Part shown: positions 30,665 through 39,950 of the stretch, one piece after another
How the letters are laid out: the number at the start of each line of letters is the position of its first letter
Numbering within the stretch: position 1 is the stretch's first letter
Assembly (NCBI GenBank): GCA_900129675.1
Contig: FSRD01000001.1
Location: forward strand, 5,259,501-5,323,500
DNA length: 64,000 nt
Direction of reading: 5' to 3'
From: Bradyrhizobium erythrophlei
GTDB lineage: Bacteria; Pseudomonadota; Alphaproteobacteria; Rhizobiales; Xanthobacteraceae
Notes under the pieces: generated by a model
Database searches by the model: none
Told to the model about the DNA's origin: nothing
The model's input: the letters and a program-made list of their open reading frames with translations, nothing else
Program-made: the position numbers and the translations under genes

Positions 30665-31918
30665 CAGGGGAATCGGGTGAAGGATTTCATGCGGCGATGA
30701 GGCTGGCGAGATACTCGTCGTCCCATCCTGCGGTTTTGCGCCGGAGGCGGATGGAATCCTTGCCTGGGGCCTTTCGGGTGAGATTGTAGGCGATGTGCCG
30801 GCAGGTTGCGAAGTTGGCTGGGGCGTTGTCTGTTCTGACGCGGCATTCGTCGTCGCGAAAGACCATGTCCATGATCCAGTGCAAGGAGTTCTCGATGGCC
30901 CAGTGCGCGCGGATCATCGGGCCGACCGCGGTGGCCGGCATCACCAGCGAGGTGATGTAGAAGCGCGTCTCGTCGGTGATCTTGCCGTTGATTTCGCGCC
31001 GGCTTTCGACCACGACAACCGCGTTCAGGCCCGGCCATTGGTGGCGCGCCTGCAGCCAGTCGACATCGTGGATCACCGTGTAGTTTCGGGTCTCGATACG
31101 GCCGTGATCCGCATCGACCGTTTCGTGCGTGCTGATCGTGGCATCCCTGTATTTCAAGGCTTTCTGCTCATCGACGAAAACCTCGACATCCTCGCGCAGG
31201 GTTCCCTGATTGCCCTTCAGCGCGACAATGTAATCGGCCTTTTTCTCGACGATTTTGGTGGCGATGTCGCGTTGGCAGCCCATCGCATCGATCGTCACAA
31301 CTGCGCCCTCGATCGACATCATGTCGAGCAGCGCCGGGATGGCGACGATCTCGTTCGACTTCTCGTTCACCTTCACCTGGCCCAGAACGATGCGTTGCCG
31401 CGCGGCGAAGGCAGAGACCATGTGGATCGCCTCTTTCGAGCCCTTGGTCTGATACGAGCGCCGCGACGTCTTGCCATCGATCGCGATGACCTCGGCGGGT
31501 GTGTTCGTCAGCGCCGCCACCCAAGCCACGAAGCAAAGCTGGAAGGCGCGGGCGTCGAGCGTGGCAAAGATATCGCCGAGATGATCATGCGAGGGTGTGC
31601 CGTTCACATAGGGCCGAAACCGCCGCAGCAGCTCGATCTTCCGCTCGCCAAATCGCGCGATGTCGGTGAACGCCTCCGCCCCCGCAAGAACCGCCAGAAG
31701 AATCAGGAGCAGCACTTCCGGGAGCGGATAATCCACTTTGCCGGCCTGACGATGATCCGGCAACCCGCTGAAATGGTGAAGAAAACTCGTCGTCTCCGAA
31801 ACCTCTGCAAACGGTGTCCCCTCGGTATCCATCATCGTCCCCCTCCTGCGGCGCACTGGACGACAACAGATTCAGCACTTCAGCCTTTTGTCACGGATAT
31901 CTTCACCCGATTGCCCTG
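30665..31918 (-). mobile_element. complete ISAs1-family insertion sequence
   Basis: 1,254 bp bounded by imperfect inverted repeats: CAGGGGAATCGGGTGAAG at the left and, in complement, CAGGGCAATCGGGTGAAG at the right. The 10-bp GCTAGCACTG occurs directly outside both ends (30655-30664 and 31919-31928), a target-site duplication of the size expected for this family. The single transposase gene is intact. It lies between corA and purQ. The matching target duplication suggests fairly recent insertion. Confidence 0.95.
30687..31835 (-). CDS. ISAs1 family (H-repeat-like) transposase
   Basis: 382 residues from the ATG that follows AGGAGGG; the frame opens seven codons earlier. The N-terminal domain (about 10-95, SFLHHFSGLPDHRQAGKV) is typical of the family. 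The DDE catalytic residues lie in VIAIDGKTSRRS, VVTIDAMGCQ and HWAIENSLHWIMD. The gene fills almost the whole element and has no frameshift, so it may be active. Confidence 0.95.
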   Translation of the reverse strand: MMDTEGTPFAEVSETTSFLHHFSGLPDHRQAGKVDYPLPEVLLLILLAVLAGAEAFTDIARFGERKIELLRRFRPYVNGTPSHDHLGDIFATLDARAFQLCFVAWVAALTNTPAEVIAIDGKTSRRSYQTKGSKEAIHMVSAFAARQRIVLGQVKVNEKSNEIVAIPALLDMMSIEGAVVTIDAMGCQRDIATKIVEKKADYIVALKGNQGTLREDVEVFVDEQKALKYRDATISTHETVDADHGRIETRNYTVIHDVDWLQARHQWPGLNAVVVVESRREINGKITDETRFYITSLVMPATAVGPMIRAHWAIENSLHWIMDMVFRDDECRVRTDNAPANFATCRHIAYNLTRKAPGKDSIRLRRKTAGWDDEYLASLIAA

Positions 31919-32005
31919 GCTAGCACTGGAAAAGCCCCCGTCAATTGGTTATCTCTGGCCCATCGGCCGTCAGCCGCCGATTCCCGTTTTCCAGTCGGAA
32001 CCGCC

Positions 32006-32707
32006 ATGAAATCCGCCGTCCTCGTCTTTCCCGGAATCAATCGCGAGCGCGACATGGCGCGCGCGCTCAAGCTGGCATCGGGCCATGAGGCCGCGATGGT
32101 CTGGCATGCCGAGACCGCGCTGCCGAAGGGCACCGATCTCGTCGTCGTACCCGGCGGCTTCTCCTATGGCGATTATCTGCGCTGCGGCGCCATTGCCGCG
32201 CGCGCCCCCGTAATGGACGCGGTGCGTGCGTTTGCGGCTGACGGTGGCCTCGTGCTCGGCGTCTGCAACGGCTTCCAGATCCTCTGCGAAGCCGGGCTGC
32301 TTCCCGGTGTGCTGATGCGCAATGCGCGGCTGAAATTCATCTGCAAGGATGTTCACTTGAGGGTCGAGCGCTCGGACACACCGTTCACCCGCGGCTACAA
32401 TGCCGGGCAGGTGATCCGCGTGCCGGTGGCGCATGGCGAAGGCAATTACGAGGCGGACGAAGAGACGATCAAGCGGCTCGAAGGCGAGGGGCGGGTGCTC
32501 TATCGCTATTGCTCGGCTGCTGGCGTCGTTGACGAGACCTCCAACATCAACGGGGCTGCGGATTCGATCGCGGGCCTCGTCAACGAGCGCGGCAATGTGC
32601 TCGGCATGATGCCGCATCCGGAAAACCACGTCGAAGACATCATGGGCTGCACCGACGGCCGCGGCCTGTTTGCAGGTCTGGTGGCGCATCTGGAAGCCGC
32701 GGCGTGA
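32006..32707 (+). CDS. purQ: phosphoribosylformylglycinamidine synthase subunit PurQ
   Basis: Glutamine amidotransferase that supplies ammonia to PurL. 233 residues with the class I nucleophile Cys87 in GVCNGFQ and the His/Glu pair in MMPHPENH. I took the start MKSAVLVFPGINRERD. The stop overlaps the GTG start of the next gene (GTGA). The 87 bases between the insertion sequence and this start may have lost the original upstream context. Confidence 0.96.
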   Translation: MKSAVLVFPGINRERDMARALKLASGHEAAMVWHAETALPKGTDLVVVPGGFSYGDYLRCGAIAARAPVMDAVRAFAADGGLVLGVCNGFQILCEAGLLPGVLMRNARLKFICKDVHLRVERSDTPFTRGYNAGQVIRVPVAHGEGNYEADEETIKRLEGEGRVLYRYCSAAGVVDETSNINGAADSIAGLVNERGNVLGMMPHPENHVEDIMGCTDGRGLFAGLVAHLEAAA

Positions 32708-33666
32708 AGCTTTTAACGACGACGCTGCTCGCGGCTGTCGCCGCGTTATCGGTCACGGCTGCTCTCGCCGAGGACTATCCAAAACATCCAATCACCATGA
32801 TCGTGCCGTTCGCGGCCGGCGGCACCTCGGACGTGATCGCGCGCGCCGTCGCCGAGGAGATGGGCCAGTCGCTGGGGCAGCCGATCGTGATCGAGAATGT
32901 CGCCGGCGCCGGCGGCTCGACCGCGCTGGCGCGGGCAGCGCGCGCGGAGCCCGACGGCTACACCATTGCGATCGGCAATGCCGGCACCAGCGCCGCGACC
33001 TACACGATCTATCCAAAACTGCCGTTCACGCCGGAATCCTTCGCGCCGATTGCAATGGTGGCGAAGACCTTTGGCATCGTCGCGCTGCGCAAGGATTTTC
33101 CCGCCAAGGAGCTGAAGGACTTCATCGCCTACGCGAAGAATAACCCTGGCAAGATCAATCTCGGTCATGCCGGCGTCGGCTCGTCGAACTTTTTGATCTG
33201 TAAGAGCTTCGTCCAGGCCGCGGGCATCGATGTGACGCTGGTGGGCTATCGCGGCGCGGCGCCTGCGCTGACCGATGCGATCGGCGGCCAGATCGACGGC
33301 GTCTGCGACGCGGCGGCGTCGGTGTCGCAGGCGATCGACGACAAACTCGTCCGGGGCCTCGTGGTCGGCTCGAATGTGCGGCTCGCAACGCTGCCGGCTC
33401 TGCCGACGTCGGCGGAGGCTGGCCTTCCCGAATTCGAGGCGCAGGGTTGGAACGGCCTGTTCGCGCCAAAAGGAACGCCGCCCGAGATTATCGCGAAGCT
33501 GAACGCGGCGGCGCGGACCGCGGTAGAGAGCGACGCGGTCAGGAAGCGCTTTGCCGATTTGTCGACGGTCGCACCCGATGCCAGCGAGCATGCGCCGGAA
33601 GTGCTCGGGCAGTTGGTCACGCGCGACGTCGAGAAATACCGCAAACTGCTGGCGGACCAGAAGTAG
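32704..33666 (+). CDS. tripartite tricarboxylate transporter substrate-binding protein (Bug family)
   Basis: 320 residues with a GTG start overlapping the purQ stop. A signal peptide (LLTTTLLAAVAALSVTAALA) precedes YPKHPITMIVPFAAGGTSDV, the classic Bug start, and GQPIVIENVAGAGG follows. Bug proteins capture carboxylates or similar solutes for TctAB permeases, but no tctA or tctB is seen here; orphan Bug genes are common. Coupling to purQ is probably positional rather than functional. Confidence 0.9.
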   Translation: MKLLTTTLLAAVAALSVTAALAEDYPKHPITMIVPFAAGGTSDVIARAVAEEMGQSLGQPIVIENVAGAGGSTALARAARAEPDGYTIAIGNAGTSAATYTIYPKLPFTPESFAPIAMVAKTFGIVALRKDFPAKELKDFIAYAKNNPGKINLGHAGVGSSNFLICKSFVQAAGIDVTLVGYRGAAPALTDAIGGQIDGVCDAAASVSQAIDDKLVRGLVVGSNVRLATLPALPTSAEAGLPEFEAQGWNGLFAPKGTPPEIIAKLNAAARTAVESDAVRKRFADLSTVAPDASEHAPEVLGQLVTRDVEKYRKLLADQK

Positions 33667-33696
33667 CGGTTCGGGCTTTCTGGCTTGGCCGGTGTC

Positions 33697-34698
33697 TCAC
33701 ACCGTGCGGTTTCGATTGATCCATCGTCTCAACCCGTCTTTCGGCATGGTCATCGCGGCGACGCCGGCCATCACCAGCAGCAGTCCGAGCACGAGGTTAG
33801 ATGGCACGGTTTCGCCGAGCAGCAGCACCGACAGCCCGACGCCGATCGGGATGCGCAGATAGCCCTGCGCGTTGGTGGTCAGCGTGCCGAGCCGCGTCAG
33901 GCACATGTAGAACAGCATCAGTCCGAGCGCGCTCGAGAAAATCCCCATGGTGACGGTGGCGGCGAGTGCGTGCGCCGTCGGCCGCAAGGTCCAGGGATGG
34001 TCGATGATCAGCGACGCCGGCAGCAGGATGCAGCCGCCGAATAAAAGCGAGCCCGCCGCCACCACCATCGGGTCGTAGTCGCTTAGCCGCAGTCCGAAGA
34101 TCGTGGCGCAGGCAAAGGAGACGGTGGCGAGCAGGATCACGATCTCGGCAAAGATATTGCTGCCGAGGCCGCCCAGCGCGTCGAGGCCGATGATCGCGGC
34201 GGTTCCGGCAAGCCCCAGGACGGCGCCGGCGAGCTTGAGCAGCGTGGCCGGTTCGTGCCGCGTTATGCCCCAGGTGATGACGAAGGCGAAGATCGGCGTC
34301 GTCGAGGCCAGCACCACGGTGATGGACGCCGGCACATATTGCTGCGCCCAGGTGATCATCAGGAACGGAATCGTCGAATTGATGGTCTGCTGGAACGCGA
34401 ACAGCTTCCAGGCCTTGGCGTCGGTCGGAATCCGAATGCGGCGCGCGCGCAGGATGACGAGCAGGAAACCGGCCGCGATCAGCGAGCGTGCCGAGATGAA
34501 GGTGATCGGCGGGATCGAGCCGAGGCCGATCTTGGTCAGCGGATAGGTCGAACTCCAGCAGCACGCCAGCGCCAGCAGCAGCGCATAATCACGCCAGCCG
34601 CGACGGGGCGGCGTGGACGGAATCGGCGTTTGCACGGCAGCCATCGCCCCATCCGTCTCTGCTGTGCTCTTCGGCACCTTGACCTGCTCCCGGCGCAT
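33697..34698 (-). CDS. DMT superfamily (EamA) transporter
   Basis: 333 residues with about ten transmembrane helices in two EamA repeats. The first includes CCWSSTYPLTKIGL and the second SFACATIFGLRLSDYD. Such proteins usually export amino acids or metabolites; the substrate is unknown. A second ATG at residue 19 is possible. It converges on the Bug gene. Confidence 0.88.
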   Translation of the reverse strand: MRREQVKVPKSTAETDGAMAAVQTPIPSTPPRRGWRDYALLLALACCWSSTYPLTKIGLGSIPPITFISARSLIAAGFLLVILRARRIRIPTDAKAWKLFAFQQTINSTIPFLMITWAQQYVPASITVVLASTTPIFAFVITWGITRHEPATLLKLAGAVLGLAGTAAIIGLDALGGLGSNIFAEIVILLATVSFACATIFGLRLSDYDPMVVAAGSLLFGGCILLPASLIIDHPWTLRPTAHALAATVTMGIFSSALGLMLFYMCLTRLGTLTTNAQGYLRIPIGVGLSVLLLGETVPSNLVLGLLLVMAGVAAMTMPKDGLRRWINRNRTV

Positions 34699-34754
34699 TG
34701 GCGCGCCGGGGCAGTACTACCTTGGGAGCGCCCGGGAAAGCTAGGCCGCAGGCG

Positions 34755-35234
34755 CTAGGCGCTTGGCCCCGCCGGCGCCTTGCGCTTCACCCGCTTGATG
34801 GTGCCGGAAAAGGTGAACAGCGCGCGCTCGCCGGATTTCAGCACGCCGCGCAAAAAGATCAGCGAGCCGCCGGCGCGGGTGATTTCGCCCTCGCATTCGA
34901 CCAGTTCGCCCTCGCGCGCGGCATCGAGGAATTCGCAGCCAAACGACACCGTCACGCCGGGTCCCTGCAGCACCGAGGACGCCAGCGCGAACAGGCAATA
35001 ATCCGCAAATGTCATGAAGCAGCCGCCATGGACGTTGCGCATGCCGTTGAGGTGCTTTTTCTCGACGCGGAATGCGCAGCGGACGCGGCCGTCTTCCTCG
35101 ACCCGGTGCCAGAACGGCCCGTTGTTGGATTCGAAGCTGTCGCGGGTCCAGGTGCGCCAGCCGGCGAATTCGCCCTCGGTTTCGACGTGGAGATCGGGTC
35201 GGTTGTGGAATGCGGTTTTGGATAGCTCGTTCAC
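34755..35234 (-). CDS. PaaI-like hotdog-fold thioesterase
   Basis: 159 residues with one hotdog domain. The signature around LNGMRNVHGGCFMTFADYCLFALAS (the HGG-x-FMTFAD helix) is the PaaI/4HBT type, which hydrolyses acyl-CoA thioesters. The N-terminal 40 residues are family-typical beta strands. It starts 161 bases from purL on the opposite strand. The substrate is unknown. Confidence 0.85.
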   Translation of the reverse strand: MNELSKTAFHNRPDLHVETEGEFAGWRTWTRDSFESNNGPFWHRVEEDGRVRCAFRVEKKHLNGMRNVHGGCFMTFADYCLFALASSVLQGPGVTVSFGCEFLDAAREGELVECEGEITRAGGSLIFLRGVLKSGERALFTFSGTIKRVKRKAPAGPSA

Positions 35235-35395
35235 GAAATATGGGCCTTTATCTGGGTGTTTGAGCCCTTAAATCCGATCCATCCGAGTTGTGCAAACCCT
35301 CATCCTGCGACCAGCGGCCGTAAAGCTCTGGACAGGGCGAAAATGCGCCATAAAAGGCCTTTTCGCGCCCCCTCGATCTACCTAATAAGAGACCC

Positions 35396-37603
35396 ATGAA
35401 CGAACCCCAGATCACCCCCGAACTCGTCGCTGCCCACGGGCTCAAGCCGGACGAGTATGAGCGCATCCTCAAATTGATCGGGCGGGTGCCGAGCTTCACT
35501 GAACTGGGGATTTTCTCGGCGATGTGGAACGAGCACTGCTCGTACAAATCCTCGCGCATCCATTTGCGGGGCCTGCCGACCAAGGCGCCCTGGGTGATCC
35601 AGGGCCCGGGCGAGAACGCCGGCGTGATCGACATCGGCGACGGCCAGGCGGTCGTGTTCAAGATGGAGAGCCATAACCATCCGAGCTACATCGAGCCCTA
35701 TCAGGGTGCCACCACCGGCGTCGGCGGCATTTTGCGCGACGTCTTTACGATGGGTGCGCGGCCGATCGCGTGTCTGAACGCGCTGAGTTTTGGTGCGCCG
35801 GAGCACCCGAAGACGCGGCATCTGGTGTCCGGCGTCGTCGCCGGCGTCGGCGGCTACGGCAATTCGTTTGGCGTGCCCACCGTCGGCGGGCAGGTGCGTT
35901 TCCACACCCGCTATGACGGCAATATCCTCGTCAACGCGATGGCGGTCGGCCTTGCCGAGACCGACAAGATTTTTTATGCCGCGGCCTCCGGCGTGAACAT
36001 GCCGATCGTCTATCTCGGCTCCAAAACCGGGCGCGACGGCATTCACGGCGCCTCGATGGCCTCGGCCGAATTCGACGACGACTCGGCCGAGAAGCGCCCG
36101 ACCGTGCAGGTCGGCGATCCCTTTGCCGAAAAACTTCTGTTGGAGGCCTGCCTCGAGATCATGGAAGCCGATTGCGTGATCGCGATCCAGGACATGGGCG
36201 CGGCGGGTCTGACCTGTTCCGCGGTCGAGATGGGCGCCAAGGGCGACCTCGGCGTCGATCTCAATCTCGACGCGGTGCCGACGCGCGAAACCGGCATGAG
36301 CGCCTATGAGATGATGCTCTCGGAAAGCCAGGAGCGCATGCTCATGGTGCTCAAGCCCGAGAAGGAAGAAGAGGCCGAGGCGATCTTCAGGAAATGGGGA
36401 CTGGATTTCGCCGTGGTCGGCTACACCACGCCGAGCAAGCGTTTTGTGGTCAAGCATGGCGGCGACGTCATGGCCGATCTGCCGATCAAGGAATTGGGCG
36501 ACGAGGCGCCGCTCTACGACCGGCCGCACGTGCCATCCGCGCCGTTGCCCGTGATCCATGCGCGCGACGTGAAGCCACCGGTCGGAATTGCGGCCGCGCT
36601 GGAAAAATTGATCGGCACGCCCGAGCTCTGCTCGAAGCGCTGGGTCTGGGAGCAATACGACCACGTCATTCTGGGCAATACCGTGCAACGTCCCGGCGGC
36701 GATGCCGCTGTCGTGCGTGTGCAGGACGGGCCGAAGGGGCTGGCACTGACCGTCGACGTGACGCCGCGCTATTGCGAGGCCGATCCGTATCAAGGCGGCA
36801 TGCAGGCGGTTGCGGAAGCCTGGCGCAACATCACGGCCGTGGGCGGACGGCCGCTCGCGATCACCGATAATCTCAATTTCGGCAATCCGGAGCGGCCCGA
36901 GATCATGGGCCAGTTCGTCGGCTGCCTGAAGGGCATTTCGGAGGCCTGCCGCGCGCTCGATTTCCCGGTCGTGTCCGGCAATGTCTCGCTCTACAACGAG
37001 ACCAACGGCCGCGGCATTTTGCCGACGCCCTCGATCGGCGGCGTCGGCCTGCTCGACGATTTCACGAAATCCGCGACGCTGGCGTTCAAGGCGGCCGGCG
37101 AGGCGATCCTGCTGATCGGCGATACCCACGGCTGGCTCGGCCAGTCGGTGTATTTGCGCGATATCTGCGGCCGCGAAGAGGGCGCGCCGCCGCCGGTCGA
37201 TCTCTCGGCCGAAAAGCGCAATGGCTGCGTGGTGCGCGGCATGATCCACGCCGGCACCGCCACCGCCGTGCACGACGTCTCCGACGGCGGGCTTTTGGTC
37301 GCACTCGCCGAGATGGCGATCGCGAGCGGCATCGGCGCGCAGCTATTGGCGGCGCCTGCGGCGATCGTGCCGCATGCCTATTGGTTCGGCGAGGATCAGG
37401 CGCGCTACATCGTGACGGTCCCGGCGGAGCAGGCCGGCCTGGTGCTGGCGAAGATGAAGGGCGCTGGTGTGCCCTGCGCGCGTATCGGCACCACGGGCGG
37501 CGACACGATAGAGGTCGCCGGCGAAGCGCCGGTGACAATCAAGGCGCTCAACACGGCGTTCGAGGCCTGGTTGCCGACCTATATGAGCGCCAAGGTGTCC
37601 TGA
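35396..37603 (+). CDS. purL: phosphoribosylformylglycinamidine synthase subunit PurL
   Basis: The 735-residue small-type PurL that needs PurS and PurQ. It converts FGAR to FGAM with ATP and ammonia. Motifs: WNEHCSYKSSR near the N-terminus, then MESHNHPSYIEPYQGATTG for ATP/metal binding, and two repeated ATPase-like halves. It completes the purS/Q/L set in this window. A palindromic repeat follows 14 bases after the stop. Confidence 0.97.
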   Translation: MNEPQITPELVAAHGLKPDEYERILKLIGRVPSFTELGIFSAMWNEHCSYKSSRIHLRGLPTKAPWVIQGPGENAGVIDIGDGQAVVFKMESHNHPSYIEPYQGATTGVGGILRDVFTMGARPIACLNALSFGAPEHPKTRHLVSGVVAGVGGYGNSFGVPTVGGQVRFHTRYDGNILVNAMAVGLAETDKIFYAAASGVNMPIVYLGSKTGRDGIHGASMASAEFDDDSAEKRPTVQVGDPFAEKLLLEACLEIMEADCVIAIQDMGAAGLTCSAVEMGAKGDLGVDLNLDAVPTRETGMSAYEMMLSESQERMLMVLKPEKEEEAEAIFRKWGLDFAVVGYTTPSKRFVVKHGGDVMADLPIKELGDEAPLYDRPHVPSAPLPVIHARDVKPPVGIAAALEKLIGTPELCSKRWVWEQYDHVILGNTVQRPGGDAAVVRVQDGPKGLALTVDVTPRYCEADPYQGGMQAVAEAWRNITAVGGRPLAITDNLNFGNPERPEIMGQFVGCLKGISEACRALDFPVVSGNVSLYNETNGRGILPTPSIGGVGLLDDFTKSATLAFKAAGEAILLIGDTHGWLGQSVYLRDICGREEGAPPPVDLSAEKRNGCVVRGMIHAGTATAVHDVSDGGLLVALAEMAIASGIGAQLLAAPAAIVPHAYWFGEDQARYIVTVPAEQAGLVLAKMKGAGVPCARIGTTGGDTIEVAGEAPVTIKALNTAFEAWLPTYMSAKVS

Positions 37604-37616
37604 AACGCTCTATCCT

Positions 37617-37700
37617 CGTCATTGCGAGGAGCGAAGCGACGAACCAATCCATTCTTTCTTTCGGCGGCGTGATGGATTGCTTCGCTTCGCTCGCAATGAC
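37617..37700. repeat. dispersed palindromic repeat, CGTCATTGCGAG family
   Basis: CGTCATTGCGAGGAGCGAAG and GCTTCGCTCGCAATGAC end the element, with CAATCCATTC and GGATTG arms. It separates convergent purL and the acyltransferase gene. Confidence 0.85.
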
Positions 37701-37723
37701 AATGTTGAGCTACCTGACGTCTC

Positions 37724-38908
37724 TCACAACACCTGCGTCGCGCCTGGAATCTTGCGCAGCGCGGCCGTCGCAGCCCAGCTCAAAGCGACGGTCAGGACGA
37801 ACGCGATCGCCGCCTTGACGATGGCGGAAAGATTGAGATCGAACAGCCAGTATTGCAGCCACAGCACGATCGGGTAGTGCACCAGGAACATGCCGTAGGC
37901 GTCGGCCTGCATCGGATCGAGCATACTCCAGCCCGATTGCTTGAATCGCAGGAAATAGGCCAGGATCACAAACAGGATGGCCACGCTGAAGAGGGCGAAG
38001 GAGAAACCATAGTCCGCTTCGTACCATTCCGGCAGCCGCACCGGATTCCCCAGTATTTCGCGCTTGATGTAGATCAGCACCCACATCAGGCAATACGGAA
38101 CGAGCGCCAGGACTACCCAGTTCGACGTGCGCTTCGCCAGCTGGCCGTCCGCCGCCAACAGCCCGCGATCCATATGCAGGACGCCTACGCCGGCGCCGAA
38201 AAAGAAATAGGTGGCATAGAGCAGCACGCGGCCATGCTGGACCGAGAACGGCCCGAACTCGAACCAGCTGCCAGCGCCAAAGTGAATTCGCCCGGGAACA
38301 TAGAGCGCGGCTGTGACGGCAAACATCACGACGAAGAATTCCCCCGGCCGATCGTGACCGTTCAGCGACAGGCGATTGATCGACTCGAGCAGGGTGGGTG
38401 ACAGCCGAAACAGCAGACATGCGACGAGATCAAAGCCGAACAGGACCCAAAGGAACCAGAGCGGTCCGCTCGGCCAGGGGCCGACGGTGATCGTGTTCCA
38501 CCAGAACTCGGCGAAGCCGATCTCGGGATGCTCCCGCAACGAGATCGCGTAGTAGGCGATCGGAATGAGCGTAAACGCGCAGATCACGAACGGCAGGCCA
38601 AGCCGGGTAAGGCGATCGCGCAAATAGTTCAGCGGTCCCTTGCGCGCAATGCCCGGCCACGCGAACAGTCCGGAGAGGAAAAAGAACATCGCCATGAAGA
38701 AGCTGTCGGTAGCAAGCACGATCATGTCGAAGCCGATCCACGACTTCGGATCGGTATGGCCGAAATAGGTGTAGGGGATGACCGCATGGTGGAGGAGGAC
38801 CACGAGGGTCAGGAAGGTGCGTGCGCGGTCGATGGAGAAGTTGCGGACTTTGGCTTTCGGCGCGGCGTGAATGTCCGCTGTCGTGGCGGCGTGGGTGATG
38901 GATGACAT
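37724..38908 (-). CDS. acyltransferase 3 (OpgC-like) integral membrane protein
   Basis: 394 residues from MSSITHAATTAD; the longer frame upstream runs into a repeat. About ten to twelve transmembrane helices. The early DRARTFLTLVVLLHHAVIPY holds the membrane-acyltransferase His, and FFLSGLFAWPG follows, as in acyltransferase 3 proteins that acylate polysaccharides, glucans or lipids at the envelope. The acceptor is unknown. Confidence 0.88.
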   Translation of the reverse strand: MSSITHAATTADIHAAPKAKVRNFSIDRARTFLTLVVLLHHAVIPYTYFGHTDPKSWIGFDMIVLATDSFFMAMFFFLSGLFAWPGIARKGPLNYLRDRLTRLGLPFVICAFTLIPIAYYAISLREHPEIGFAEFWWNTITVGPWPSGPLWFLWVLFGFDLVACLLFRLSPTLLESINRLSLNGHDRPGEFFVVMFAVTAALYVPGRIHFGAGSWFEFGPFSVQHGRVLLYATYFFFGAGVGVLHMDRGLLAADGQLAKRTSNWVVLALVPYCLMWVLIYIKREILGNPVRLPEWYEADYGFSFALFSVAILFVILAYFLRFKQSGWSMLDPMQADAYGMFLVHYPIVLWLQYWLFDLNLSAIVKAAIAFVLTVALSWAATAALRKIPGATQVL

Positions 38909-39014
38909 GGGCGCACTCGGCAGGTGATGGCACCGAATGTTGCTACCGGGAGCCCGATTCAGCAAGGCTAATTCGACAGATTTGGAACGGCGTCGACCCC
39001 GGATTTCGCTTTGC

Positions 39015-39096
39015 TCGCCCGGCCTTGTGCCGGGCATCCACGTCTTCCTTCTAGGAATCAAAGGCCTGGATGGCCGGGACAAGCCCGGCCATGACG
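39015..39096. repeat. dispersed palindromic repeat, CATGGCCGGGCTTGT family
   Basis: CGCCCGGCCTTGTGCCGGG and GGACAAGCCCGGCCATGACG are the ends. The central ATCCACGTCTTC is also present in the copy at 27035-27124. It lies between the acyltransferase and DUF427 genes. Confidence 0.8.
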
Positions 39097-39140
39097 AAGT
39101 GGGGGATCATGGGCGCGCTTTCTTGGAGGCGCTCAAGCCC

Positions 39141-39500
39141 TCACGCCACTTCCTCGATCGTGACCTTGTCCGGGTAGAACGCCAGATGGCCTGAAATCTC
39201 GGCCATGGCCGGGAAGGGCGTCTCGTAGGTCCAGATCGAGTTTTCGATGCTCTTGCCGTTGGCGTTGATGCTGAAATAATTCGCATCGCCCTTGTAGGGG
39301 CAGTGGGTGGTCCGCTCGGTACGGGCGAGCAACGCCATATTGGCGTCCTGGCGCGGCACATATTGCACGGCCGGATAGCTCGCTTCTTTCAGGGTCAGCG
39401 CATGGGTGGTGTCGGCAATGACCACGCCGCCGGCCGAGATGCGGACGCGCTTCGGATTTGCCGTAATTGTGATCGGATGGTCGGGACCGGGGAGTTTCAT
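39141..39500 (-). CDS. DUF427 family protein
   Basis: 119 residues forming one small beta-rich domain. The block TTHCPYKGDANYFSI is the DUF427 signature; HCPYKG in particular is nearly invariant. The function is unknown. It stands alone and is divergent from bolA. Confidence 0.88.
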   Translation of the reverse strand: MKLPGPDHPITITANPKRVRISAGGVVIADTTHALTLKEASYPAVQYVPRQDANMALLARTERTTHCPYKGDANYFSINANGKSIENSIWTYETPFPAMAEISGHLAFYPDKVTIEEVA

Positions 39501-39685
39501 GGTTTTGAGCCTCTTTTTCGGTCAGTCCTTTGTGATCGGACGTGCCGGATCCTGCGGGTTTAAAACAATTGGACCGGGAATATAGTGCAGGGATGGGTGA
39601 CCTAGAAGGGCGTACGCGCTAGGTTTGGCTTTCACGGTCGCGAGAGCCGGCCGTGATTCGAAACATCTGATGGAGGTCTCCTGGA

Positions 39686-39922
39686 ATGCCGATGGACGCC
39701 CACGATATCGAATCGATGATCAAGGCAGCCATACCCGATGCCGAGGTGACGATCCGCGATCTGGCCGGTGACGGCGACCATTACGCCGCGACCGTGATTT
39801 CGGAGTCCTTCCGCGGCAAGTCGCGCGTCCAGCAGCACCAGATCGTCTACCAGTCGCTCAAGGGACAAATGGGCGGCGTGCTGCACGCGCTGGCGCTCCA
39901 GACCGGAGTGCCGGAAGCCTAG
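39686..39922 (+). CDS. bolA: BolA family protein
   Basis: 78 residues, near full length for BolA. GDGDHYAATVISESFRGKSR and VQQHQIVYQSL carry the conserved region, including the His that helps hold a [2Fe-2S] cluster with a CGFS glutaredoxin. The partner grxD is 3.8 kb downstream at 43749; the two are often adjacent in rhizobia, and ltrA and egtB/D lie between here. AGGTCTCC lies before the ATG. Confidence 0.9.
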   Translation: MPMDAHDIESMIKAAIPDAEVTIRDLAGDGDHYAATVISESFRGKSRVQQHQIVYQSLKGQMGGVLHALALQTGVPEA

Positions 39923-39950
39923 GCCCGGCGGGGAAAGCGGGGGCACACCG

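Noticed and set aside
30687..31835. H-repeat protein of an Rhs locus
   Set aside because: The protein family is the same, but flanking inverted repeats and a 10-bp target duplication show a free insertion sequence, and no Rhs gene is present.
35378..37273. 631-residue frame antisense to purL
   Set aside because: Shadow of purL; no motif or initiation signal.
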